Notes under the pieces: model-generated | Database searches by the model: none | What the model was told of the DNA's origin: nothing | What the model saw: only the letters and a program-made list of their open reading frames with translations | NCBI RefSeq assembly: GCF_003185895.1 | Contig: NZ_QHLY01000012.1 | Span: 1,364,001-1,428,000 of the forward strand | Direction of reading: 5' to 3' | DNA: 64,000 nt | DNA from: Cryobacterium arcticum | Lineage (GTDB): Bacteria > Actinomycetota > Actinomycetes > Actinomycetales > Microbacteriaceae | Shown here: positions 17,701-24,670 of the stretch, in pieces | Position numbering within the stretch: the stretch's first letter is position 1 | Layout: each line of letters begins with the position of its first letter | Program-made: the position numbers and the translations under genes

Positions 17701-17858
17701 TAGAGGGCGAAGCAGATGGCGTCGAGGATGCTGGACTTGCCGGCGCCGGTCTTGCCGGTGATCAGGAAGATGCCGTCGGCGTCGAAACGGGTGAAGTCGA
17801 CCTCCTGCTCGGTCTTGTACGGACCGAAGCCGGCGATGCGCAGGCGGGTGATCTTCAT
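14718..17858 (-). CDS. sbcC: SbcC nuclease-complex ATPase (Rad50-like SMC protein)
   Basis: A 1046-residue SMC-type ATPase. With SbcD it cleaves hairpins and trims DNA ends during repair. Walker A is GKTGAGKSS (residues 35-43). Long Ala/Glu/Arg-rich coiled coils flank a central zinc hook, CAVC (Cys548, Cys551). The C-terminal half has the ABC signature SLSGGETFLASLALALGLAEV and Walker B LDTLFVDEGFGSLD. Length matches actinobacterial SbcC. Its ATG overlaps the sbcD stop by four bases, so the two are translated together. Long open frames on the opposite strand are composition artefacts. Confidence 0.96.
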   Translation of the reverse strand: MKITRLRIAGFGPYKTEQEVDFTRFDADGIFLITGKTGAGKSSILDAICFALYGSVPRFDGSELRLRSDHCDPDDPSFVELEFTLKGETYRVYRTPRFEKPKKRGVGTTTAQPDARLDRFEAGSGADGWVGIASRPVDVGNELSRILPLKQDQFLQVILLAQNRFQRFLLAKTDDRLTVLRTLFGTLRFQQLETELLARRKVLDDELSLARHEIDGLVAATMRQLWRDGDQAETAAGESAHAEIAPGGVATAEAAPEAPADPDLAWFEAALETIERRLAAATVRAEGASAALITATLDCEAIEDRRRRQDRRDTAAAALAELTGRATEIATRRERLTAAERAARVWPQVRASADAQAEVATADAAEQSARRAWVTVLADTDADTAAPVAAQADLDAAGLAVVVDERLRQLGGLSDILSEERRLPALAGRITDLELLAGEHTTALDTARLLLLALPERIDAAADALAEASLGAARLPEAEAAVARAETALAAADDVRRLQTELVGVHRAERDAVALNSTAALDYQHLVDRRLGGFAIELAAELVDGSPCAVCGATEHPAPKTGDAELVTEEHLDAARRLMGSRQAAVDTCRTESQAVATRLTEARTRAGTDDSDQLDATLTLARQAQAEAADHLARVPMLETALARLRADQAEAQTALAPLQLARDETAVQLAELRTERETIAARVEAQRSGFASVTDRANRLQAELDAARSLSDAVALCASARRAAETAADALARQLAEEGFADEAEVLAARLTPAQVHDEEDSIRAHDDELAAARGVLAESGLAGLPAHPIEVEPARETRRLAAEARDAAIARRGSLGERADALTALVVDARATFALAADLLARHGQVRQLAAVVHGDDPNTKRMKLETYVLAAQLEEIIAAANNRLRTMTGGRYALEHDDALQYRGSQAGLGLAIRDEHTGRARATHSLSGGETFLASLALALGLAEVVSNQAGGIALDTLFVDEGFGSLDAETLETAMSTLDSLRAGGRTIGLISHVESMKEQIPAKLQIRVTPQGYSEIDAPRSPAPGALSGQLASLSSTSS

Positions 17859-19003
17859 CCGGCCGCTCCCTCCGGGTTCTGGCCGAGCACATCGGCGACC
17901 AACTCGCGTTCGAAGTCGGTGAGCCCGACACCGTTGCGCACGAACTCGAGGAACCCGGCCACGATTTCGGGGTCGCTTTTGTGTGCCACCCGGTCGGAAT
18001 ACGTGGAGGGGCCGGCGGACATGGAAATCGCCGGGCGGTGCTCGAGCGCGACGCAGTGCGGGAACCGCTTCTGCAGAATGCGCATGCCGTCGAGCGGTCG
18101 CACCTGGTCGGTGAGCACAGCGGCCACCCAGTCATTCTCGAACGCCAAGAATTCGTCTTTGTGGGCGAGCTCCAGCAGCTCGCCGGTGAGCACTCGCAAG
18201 CGACGGGGAACGGGCAGATCGACCCATTCCACTCCGGCCAGGCCGCCGGCGTCGAGCTCCACCAGCCAGGCGCCGCGGGGCTTGTCGGCTTCGGCGAAGG
18301 AGTAGTGCAGCGGAGCGCCGGAGTAGCGCATCCGCTCGCTCAGGATGGCGCGGCCGTGGATGTGCCCGAGGGCCACGTAGTCGGGGCCGTCGAACACGCT
18401 GGCCGGAACGAGATCGAGGCCGCCGGCGCTGATGTCGCGTTCCACATCGCTCGCGGTCACTCCGGCGGCGAAGCAGTGCGAGAGCACCACCGAGCGGCCG
18501 TCGCGTTCGGCGAGGTCGTCACGCACCTGCCGCATGGCCAGGCCGAGTGCCTGCTCGTGGGTCTTGAGCAGCTCGTCGGGATAGTGGTGCCGGATCAGGG
18601 CCGGCTCGAGGAACGGGATGCCGTAAAAGTGCACCGGACCGTATTCGTCGTCGATCGTGATCGGCGTGCGGTACTGGTCGAAGCCGGTGACGACGTGGAT
18701 GCCGGCGAGCCCGGTCCACTCCGACTGGAAGCCGAGGCGGGTGGCGGAGTCGTGGTTGCCGCTGGTCATGACCACGCGGGCGCCGGTGGCGTGCAGCTTC
18801 GCGAGGGTGCCGCTCAGAAGGGCGTAGGCATCCGCAGAGGGGGTGGCGGAATCGAAGATGTCGCCGGCCACCGCGACCACGTCGACCTCGTGTTCGCGCA
18901 CGACCTCCACCAGCGCGTCGAGCACCGTTTGCAGGTGGTCGAGGGTGGAGTGGGTCTGGAAGGTGCGCCCGATGTGCCAGTCACTCGTGTGCAGGATCTT
19001 CAT
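17855..19003 (-). CDS. sbcD: SbcD exonuclease subunit (Mre11-like)
   Basis: A 382-residue calcineurin-like metallophosphoesterase that forms the nuclease half of SbcCD. Metal-binding motifs appear in order: KILHTSDWHIGRTF (Asp and His), VAVAGDIFDSATPS (Asp), MTSGNHDSATRL (Asn-His), VVLSHCFAAG and ALGHIHGRAIL (His). ATG 19003 is chosen because the family starts with this first strand. TAGCGT lies seven bases upstream, compatible with a leaderless or nearly leaderless message. It is the first gene of the sbcDC operon, with a 4-bp overlap to sbcC. Confidence 0.96.
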   Translation of the reverse strand: MKILHTSDWHIGRTFQTHSTLDHLQTVLDALVEVVREHEVDVVAVAGDIFDSATPSADAYALLSGTLAKLHATGARVVMTSGNHDSATRLGFQSEWTGLAGIHVVTGFDQYRTPITIDDEYGPVHFYGIPFLEPALIRHHYPDELLKTHEQALGLAMRQVRDDLAERDGRSVVLSHCFAAGVTASDVERDISAGGLDLVPASVFDGPDYVALGHIHGRAILSERMRYSGAPLHYSFAEADKPRGAWLVELDAGGLAGVEWVDLPVPRRLRVLTGELLELAHKDEFLAFENDWVAAVLTDQVRPLDGMRILQKRFPHCVALEHRPAISMSAGPSTYSDRVAHKSDPEIVAGFLEFVRNGVGLTDFERELVADVLGQNPEGAAG

Positions 19004-19123
19004 ACCTCTCACGCTACAGTCGACCACCGACACGGGCGCGCACACACGTACGCGTGTGCGTTCCTCGCGAGCGATTTCGTCCTCGGCGCCCGCCTCTCGG
19101 GTCGCACGTGCCCGTCACTCGGC

Positions 19124-19185
19124 GCTCATTTCCGAACAACGCCGGGTGTTTCCGCCTCGTGACTGAGTGTTTTCCGCAAACGAGT
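19124..19185 (-). repeat. Fifth, inverted copy of the 62-bp element
   Basis: Read on the minus strand, this 62-bp stretch starts ACTCGTTTGCGGAAAAC and ends GTTCGGAAATGAGC, matching the start and end of the four copies at 20242-20643 at exactly the same length. It lies two bases beyond the stop codon of the broken nuclease gene and in the opposite orientation to the array. Confidence 0.75.
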
Positions 19186-19187
19186 CC

Positions 19188-20166
19188 TCATGAGCCGGTG
19201 CGTGGGCGGCCGGACGGGATTTTCGCGCCCCGGGCACGCAACCGCAGGGCGATCCGGGCGACGAGCGCGGCCGGGTCACGCAGGTCGTCGTCGGTGAACT
19301 GCAGCACCTGCCAGCCGTGGTCTTCGAGCCGGCCGACACGGCGGATGTCGGCACGCCACTGCGCACGATCCGTGCGGTGCTGATCACCCTGATACTCCAC
19401 GAACAGCTTGTACTCCGGGTAGGCCAGGTCTCCCCGACCGAGAAACTCGCCCTCGTCACTGACTGAACACCCTGTAGTTGCACGCGGGCTCGGGCAGCCC
19501 AGCGAGCACGATGACCACCCGGAGGAGGGACTCGCGCTGCGATTCCGCCCGGTCCCGCAGCAGCGGCAGGGCGGCACGGGCTCGCTTGAGTCCGCTGCGG
19601 CTGGGATAACGCTCGAGGGCATGCTGCAGCTCGCTCGGAGTCAGGATCGGCGCCTCCCAACGAATGAGATAGTCCCCGACCGCCACCAGCTCGCCCAGGG
19701 TGAGGAGCGCGGCCAGGTCGAGCCAGGTACGGGCCGGGCCGGTGAGCCGCAGCGGGCCGCGGTCGACGAGGGTGTCGGGGTCGATAGTCACGCGGTGACC
19801 GACGATATCCCGGGCCTCCATCCCCCGCGCAGACGCCGGGACGCCGACATGGATCGGTCGCAAGCGCGCCAGCCGGGTCGGCACCGGCAGCCCCAGGAGC
19901 AGGGCGGCCGTCGAATGGCTGAAGAAGGAATCCGGCGGCATGCGAACAAGGAGCGCGCGGCAGAGCGCTTCGAGGTCGGTACGGTTCGCCCATGCGACGG
20001 ACGTCGGCGACCCCGCAAAAGTACGTGCCGGTGTGCGGATGCCCCAGAACGGCCGGTCGAGATCCTTGCTGTTCAGCCGGGAACGCGCCACTCCCGCCTC
20101 GAGGGCATCGCCCACCCGGAATGGTCGGTCGGCCCAGCCGTCTGGAAGAGGGATGCGTGCGGTCAT
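19188..20166 (-). pseudogene. Frameshifted protein with Vsr/DUF559-like endonuclease domain
   Basis: An intact version would encode about 325 residues. The first part (ATG 20166 to 19456) has MTARIPLPDGWADRPFRVGDALEAG and WGIRTPARTF, resembling AbiEi-like N-terminal regions common in actinobacterial nuclease-domain proteins. The C-terminal part continues in another frame (about 19461 to 19188): GRGDLAYPEYKLFVEYQGDQHR, then WRADIRRVGRLEDHGWQVLQFTDDDL, a PD-(D/E)XK-type DUF559/Vsr-like domain. The break is a tandem ACTG duplication at 19458-19465. Removing one copy restores VFSDEGEFLGRGD across the junction. Otherwise the frame is clean, so the lesion looks recent or is a sequencing error. Confidence 0.85.
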
Positions 20167-20241
20167 CGGACGAGGGTGCCTCACTGCGTCACTCCCCGCC
20201 GAGATTCTCCACAGGCCGGTGCGACACCGGCGGCCCGTTGT

Positions 20242-20643
20242 TCTCGTTTCCGAAAAACGCATACCTCTGCGGCCTCCCAACCGTGCAAAGTCCGGAAACG
20301 AGACCGCGAGAGGGAAGGACGACGACGCGGCGCCCTCGCCCGCGGCGCCCGGCGCGTTCGTTTCCGGAAAACGCACAGTCCGGAGGCCTCTCAACCCTGC
20401 GAAGTCCGCAAACGAACGGCGAGCCATGAATACGGCGAGCCGGGATGCCCGTGCACGGCAGTGGACGTTCGATTCCGGAAAACGCACCGTTCTGCGGCCT
20501 CGCAACCCGGCGAAGTGCGGCAACGGGAATGCGCGAGGCGAGAACTCCTGCGCGACGCACGTCGTCCGCAGCGTTTTGTGCGTTCGCTTCCGGAAAGTGC
20601 ATAGTCGTGGGGCCTCCGCACCGTGAGAAGTTCGGAAACGAGG
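20242..20643 (+). repeat. Array of four 62-bp structured repeats separated by 49-53 bp spacers
   Basis: Copies at 20242-20303, 20356-20417, 20467-20528 and 20582-20643 are all exactly 62 bp. Each begins near TCGTTTCCGGAAAACGCA and ends near GTCCGGAAACGA, so the ends are inverted repeats of 11-12 bp (perfect in copy 1, 11 of 12 in copy 2). The outer bases change together: copy 1 has TCTCG/CGAGA, copy 2 GTTCG/CGAAC, which argues for a paired structure. The central GGCCTC is conserved, followed by CAAC in copies 1-3 and CGCAC in copy 4. Spacers (20304-20355, 20418-20466, 20529-20581) do not resemble one another. This fills most of the 650-bp stretch between the pseudogene and fruR; no gene is convincing here. 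Confidence 0.9.
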
Positions 20644-20700
20644 CGTATTGGGTCAAGGGAGGGCACGTCCGCCACTGGGGGGATCTTTGTTTATCTGTGT

Positions 20701-20736
20701 TTGTGTTGACATACAAAAGGAAACGGGTCTAAAGTC
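20701..20736 (+). promoter_or_regulatory. Probable fru operon promoter with overlapping inverted repeat
   Basis: TTGACA at 20707-20712 and TAAAGT at 20731-20736 are separated by 18 bases, a good housekeeping sigma-factor promoter 80 bases before fruR. An inverted repeat, TTTGT (20701-20705) and ACAAA (20714-20718), brackets the -35 box and is a plausible FruR operator. The upstream bases are unusually T-rich for this genome. Confidence 0.65.
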
Positions 20737-20816
20737 AGGCATAACAACTTTTGCCCCGGCATTTCGCCGCGCACGACCGCCCAGTTCTCAGTAGTTCTCA
20801 CCGTCGAGGAGGCCCG

Positions 20817-21605
20817 ATGTTCGCCGAAGAGCGTCAGTCGAAGATCGCCGCACTGGTGTCCGACCAGAGCCGGGTCACCGTGAACGAACTGGCCCTGCGC
20901 TTCGACATCACGCCGGAGACCGTGCGCCGCGACCTCTCCGCCCTCGAGCTGAACCGGCACCTGCGCCGCGTGCACGGCGGCGCCGTGGCCATCGACCGGC
21001 TGAGCATGTCCGAGCCCAGCCTCGAAGAGCGCCAGACCCAGCACCACGACGAGAAGGCCCGCATCGCCGAGGCCGCCCTGGCCATGATCCCCGCGAGCAC
21101 CACCGGCTCGATCATCCTGGACTCCGGCACCACCACCGAGCTGCTGGCCGACCGCCTGCTCGACTGGAAGCCCGCCAACCTCGGCGACCAGCTCCTCGTG
21201 ATCACCAACGCCCTGCCCATCGCCTACAAGCTGGCCGGCAACGACTTCATCTCGCTACAGATCCTCGGCGGTCGGGTGCGCGGCCTCACCCGCGCCATCG
21301 TGGGCACCCGCACCACCCAGCAGCTCGACGCCATGCGCCCCGACATCGCCTTCGTCGGCGCCAACGGCGTGGATGCGGGCTTCGGCCTCAGCACCCCCGA
21401 CTCGGTCGAAGCCGCCGTGAAGACCGCCATCGTGCGCTCTGCCCGCCGCGTCGTCGCGCTGGCTGACTCCTCCAAACTCGATCAGGAAACCCTGGTTCGA
21501 TTCGCGGCGCTGGGCGATATCGACGCGCTCATCACCGATGCTCCCCCTTCCCAGAAACTTGCCGAGGCCCTGGCCGCGGCGGATGTCGAGGTCGTAATCG
21601 CATGA
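20817..21605 (+). CDS. fruR: DeoR family transcriptional repressor of the fructose operon
   Basis: A 262-residue DeoR-type regulator, first gene of the fructose operon. The N-terminal winged helix-turn-helix is RQSKIAALVSDQSRVTVNELALRFDITPETVRRDLSALE. The C-terminal sugar-phosphate-binding domain has SIILDSGTTTELLADRL and FVGANGVDAGFGLSTPD; it probably responds to fructose-1-phosphate, by analogy with other actinobacterial FruR proteins. ATG 20817 has a strong GAGGAGG site. Its stop overlaps the fruK start (ATGA), which couples translation. Confidence 0.92.
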   Translation: MFAEERQSKIAALVSDQSRVTVNELALRFDITPETVRRDLSALELNRHLRRVHGGAVAIDRLSMSEPSLEERQTQHHDEKARIAEAALAMIPASTTGSIILDSGTTTELLADRLLDWKPANLGDQLLVITNALPIAYKLAGNDFISLQILGGRVRGLTRAIVGTRTTQQLDAMRPDIAFVGANGVDAGFGLSTPDSVEAAVKTAIVRSARRVVALADSSKLDQETLVRFAALGDIDALITDAPPSQKLAEALAAADVEVVIA

Positions 21606-22573
21606 TCGTCACACTCACCCCCAACCCCAGCCTCGACCGCACCATCGAACTCGCCGGCCCCCTGGCCCGCGGCGACGTGCAGCGCGCGTTGGACGCCCAC
21701 CAGGAACCCGGCGGCAAGGGCGTCAACATCTGCCGCGCCCTCGAGGCCTCCGGCATCGAGAGCCTGGCGATCCTGCCCGGCGACCCCGAAGACCCGGTGC
21801 TGCTCGCGCTCGTCGCCCAGGGCATCCCTCACCTCGGCCTGCCGATCGGCGCCACCCTGCGCAGCAACATCGCCATCACCGAGCCCGACGGCACCACCAC
21901 CAAGGTGAACGAGCCCGGCCCGGCACTGAGTGCCGAGCAGCAGCAGGCCCTAGTGGAACTCGTGCTCGAGAAGGCCGCCGGAGCCAGCTGGCTCGTGCTG
22001 GCCGGCTCGTTGCCGCCCGGAGTTCCGGACACCTTCTACGCCGACCTCACCCGGGAACTCAAGACCCGTCTGGGCGACCAGGCCCCCAAGGTCGCCATCG
22101 ACTCCTCCGGCGCCCCGCTGGCCGCGGCCGTCGCGGCCGCCCCCGCCCTGCTCAAGCCCAACGCCGACGAGCTCGCCGAGCTCACCGGCATGTCGGATGC
22201 CGACAGCCTCGAAGCCGACCCACACCTGGCCGCTCGCGCTGCCCAGACCCTGATCACCGCGGGAGTCGGCGCCGTGCTGGCCACCCTCGGCTCCAAGGGC
22301 GCGCTGCTGGTCACCGCAGAGGGCTACTGGCTCGCCACTCGTCCCCCGATCGTCGCGGTCTCCACCGTCGGCGCCGGAGATTCTTCGCTCGCAGGCTTCC
22401 TGCTCAGCGATCTGGCCGGGGCAACCGCTCCGGACTGCCTGCGTCAGGCCGTCGCCCACGGCGCCGCCGCCGCATCCCTGCCCGGCTCAACCGTGCCGGC
22501 GTTGAACCACACCGATCCCAGCGCCGTCACCGTGACGGCTTTTGCCACCCATCCAAAGGAGGATGACCAGTGA
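21602..22573 (+). CDS. fruK: 1-phosphofructokinase
   Basis: A 323-residue PfkB-family sugar kinase that converts fructose-1-phosphate, the PTS product, to fructose-1,6-bisphosphate. Family features: MIVTLTPNPSLDRTIELAG at the N-terminus, GGKGVNICRALEA (substrate-binding glycines), WLVLAGSLPPGVPDTFY, and the catalytic VSTVGAGDSSLAGFL near the C-terminus. The start overlaps the fruR stop by four bases and the stop overlaps the fruA start (GTGA). Confidence 0.95.
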   Translation: MIVTLTPNPSLDRTIELAGPLARGDVQRALDAHQEPGGKGVNICRALEASGIESLAILPGDPEDPVLLALVAQGIPHLGLPIGATLRSNIAITEPDGTTTKVNEPGPALSAEQQQALVELVLEKAAGASWLVLAGSLPPGVPDTFYADLTRELKTRLGDQAPKVAIDSSGAPLAAAVAAAPALLKPNADELAELTGMSDADSLEADPHLAARAAQTLITAGVGAVLATLGSKGALLVTAEGYWLATRPPIVAVSTVGAGDSSLAGFLLSDLAGATAPDCLRQAVAHGAAAASLPGSTVPALNHTDPSAVTVTAFATHPKEDDQ

Positions 22574-24627
22574 GTGCACTGATTACCCCAGAGCTCGTTG
22601 CTTTGGACCAGAACCTCGGTGACACACCGTCGACAGTGATTCGGCACCTCGCCGAACTCGTCGTCGGAGCCGGCCGCGCAACCGAGATCGAGGGCCTGTA
22701 CGCGGATGCCCTCGCCCGTGAGGCGAAGACGTCCACCGGCATCCCCGGCGGCCTCGCCATCCCCCACTGCCGTTCCACCGCCGTCACCGAGCCGACCCTC
22801 GTCGTCGCCCGGCTGTCGCAGCCCGTCGACTTCGGTTCCGCCGACGGCCCCGCCGACCTGATCTTCATGATCGCCGCCCCGGAGGGCGCCGACCAGGACC
22901 ACCTCAAGATCCTGTCGAAGCTGGCCCGTTCGCTGATGAAGAAGGACTTCACCGCCGCCCTGCGCGCCGCGAAGACCCCCGACGAAATCGTGACCCTGGT
23001 CACCGACATCGTCGCCCCGGTCACCGCGCCCGCCGGTGCGCACGCCGGCCCGGCAGCCCCGCGCACCACCTCGGCCGTGCCCGTCCAGGCACCGACCGGA
23101 GCGGGCACGACCGGAGCCGCCACCGCCGGCAGCCGCCGCCTCGTGGCCGTCACTGCCTGCCCCACCGGCATCGCACACACCTACATGGCAGCGGATGCGC
23201 TCGTCGCGGCCGCGAAGGAGATGGGCATCGACCTGCAGGTCGAGACCCAGGGCTCCGCCGGAGCGACCCCGCTGGCCGCCTCGGTCATCGATGCCGCCGA
23301 CGCCGTGATCTTCGCGGTCGACGTGGACGTGCGTGACAAGAACCGCTTCGCCGGCAAGCCCGTCATCCAGTCGCCCGTCAAGCGCGGCATCGACGAGCCG
23401 AAGAAGATGATCGAAGAGGCCCTCGCGGCCGTCGACAACCCCAATGCCCGCCGGGTCTCCGGCGGCGCAGCAGCCGCGTCCGACTCGGTCAGCGAGAACG
23501 AGCACCTGGGCCAGAAGGTCAAGCGGGCCCTGCTCACCGGCGTCAGCTACATGATCCCGTTCGTCGCCGGTGGAGGTCTGCTGATCGCCCTGGGCTTCCT
23601 GCTCGGTGGCTACAAGATCACCGAGATCGCCGACGTCGTCGTGCTGCAGAACAGCCTGTGGAACCTGCCGGAGGGTGGCCTGCTGATCTACCTCGGCGCT
23701 GTGCTGTTCAAGATCGGTGCCCTGTCGATGGGCTTCCTCGTTCCCGCGCTGGCCGGTTACATCGCCTACGGCATCGCGGACCGCCCCGGTATCGCTCCCG
23801 GCTTCGTCGCCGGTGCAGTGTCCGGCTTCATGGGTGCCGGCTTCCTCGGCGGCATCGTCGGTGGCCTGCTCGCCGGTATGGCCGCGGCCTGGATCGGTTC
23901 GTTCGAGGTTCCGCGCTGGCTCCGCAGCCTGATGCCCGTCGTGATCATCCCGCTGCTCGCCTCGATCTTCGCCTCCGGCCTGATGTTCCTGGTGCTCGGC
24001 GGACCGATCGCCTGGCTCACCGTGGCCCTCAGCGACTGGCTGAACGGCATGACCGGCGCCTCCGTCGTCATCCTCGGCCTGATCCTCGGCCTCATGATGG
24101 CGTTCGACCTCGGTGGACCGGTCAACAAGGTGGCCTACTCCTTCGCCGTCGCCGGCCTCGGTGCAGCCACCCTGGCCAACCAGGCGCCGTGGCAGATCAT
24201 GGCCGCGGTCATGGCCGCCGGCATGGTTCCGCCGCTCGCGATGGCCCTGGCCACTGTGCTCGACCGCAAGCTGTTCACCCCGGTTGAGCGCGAGAACGGC
24301 AAGGCAGCCTGGCTGCTCGGTGCCTCCTTCATCTCCGAAGGCGCCATCCCGTTCGCCGCGGCCGACCCGCTGCGCGTGATTCCGGCGAGTATGCTTGGCG
24401 CGGCCACTACTGGTGCGCTGACCATGGCTTGGGGCGTGACGTCAAAGGCTCCGCACGGCGGAATCTTTGTCTTCTTCGCCATCGAGAACGTCCTGGGCTT
24501 CATCCTGGCGATTGTCATTGGCACGATCATCTCTGCCCTCGCCGTGATTGCTCTCAAGCGTTACGTCCGGAAGGCGCCGAGCGCCGAGGCCGCCGAGCAG
24601 AACAACACCGCGCTGGTGACCGCCTAG
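22570..24627 (+). CDS. fruA: Fructose PTS transporter, fused IIA-IIB-IIC
   Basis: A 685-residue membrane permease that takes up fructose and phosphorylates it at C1. The IIA domain (about 1-150) has the phospho-accepting His66 in GGLAIPHCRS. A Pro/Ala/Thr-rich linker leads to the IIB domain (about 185-285) with Cys197 in VTACPTGIAHTYMAADAL. The IIC domain (about 315-665) has some nine membrane segments, including VAGGGLLIALGFLLGGYKI and FDLGGPVNKVAYSFA. Start GTG 22570 follows AAAGGAGGATG and overlaps the fruK stop. Phosphate reaches it from the EI and HPr encoded downstream. Confidence 0.96.
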   Translation: MSALITPELVALDQNLGDTPSTVIRHLAELVVGAGRATEIEGLYADALAREAKTSTGIPGGLAIPHCRSTAVTEPTLVVARLSQPVDFGSADGPADLIFMIAAPEGADQDHLKILSKLARSLMKKDFTAALRAAKTPDEIVTLVTDIVAPVTAPAGAHAGPAAPRTTSAVPVQAPTGAGTTGAATAGSRRLVAVTACPTGIAHTYMAADALVAAAKEMGIDLQVETQGSAGATPLAASVIDAADAVIFAVDVDVRDKNRFAGKPVIQSPVKRGIDEPKKMIEEALAAVDNPNARRVSGGAAAASDSVSENEHLGQKVKRALLTGVSYMIPFVAGGGLLIALGFLLGGYKITEIADVVVLQNSLWNLPEGGLLIYLGAVLFKIGALSMGFLVPALAGYIAYGIADRPGIAPGFVAGAVSGFMGAGFLGGIVGGLLAGMAAAWIGSFEVPRWLRSLMPVVIIPLLASIFASGLMFLVLGGPIAWLTVALSDWLNGMTGASVVILGLILGLMMAFDLGGPVNKVAYSFAVAGLGAATLANQAPWQIMAAVMAAGMVPPLAMALATVLDRKLFTPVERENGKAAWLLGASFISEGAIPFAAADPLRVIPASMLGAATTGALTMAWGVTSKAPHGGIFVFFAIENVLGFILAIVIGTIISALAVIALKRYVRKAPSAEAAEQNNTALVTA

Positions 24628-24670
24628 CATCCGCTGGCGTCACCACCGCTTCAAGAAACGAGGAAGTTCC

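Noticed and set aside
20242..20643. Calling the 62-bp array a CRISPR
   Set aside because: Repeats are 62 bp and diverge at many positions, spacers are few, and no cas gene is in the window. I report it as a structured repeat array instead.
20242..20643. Integron attC sites (about 60 bp, inverted ends)
   Set aside because: The ends do not fit the GTTRRRY/RYYYAAC core sites, there is no integrase gene, and the spacers are too short to be gene cassettes.
20189..20716. A protein with repeated RTVRFPETN-like segments on the minus strand across the 62-bp array
   Set aside because: Periods of 114 and 111 are multiples of three but the third (115) breaks the frame, there is no start signal, and end pairing explains the conservation better.
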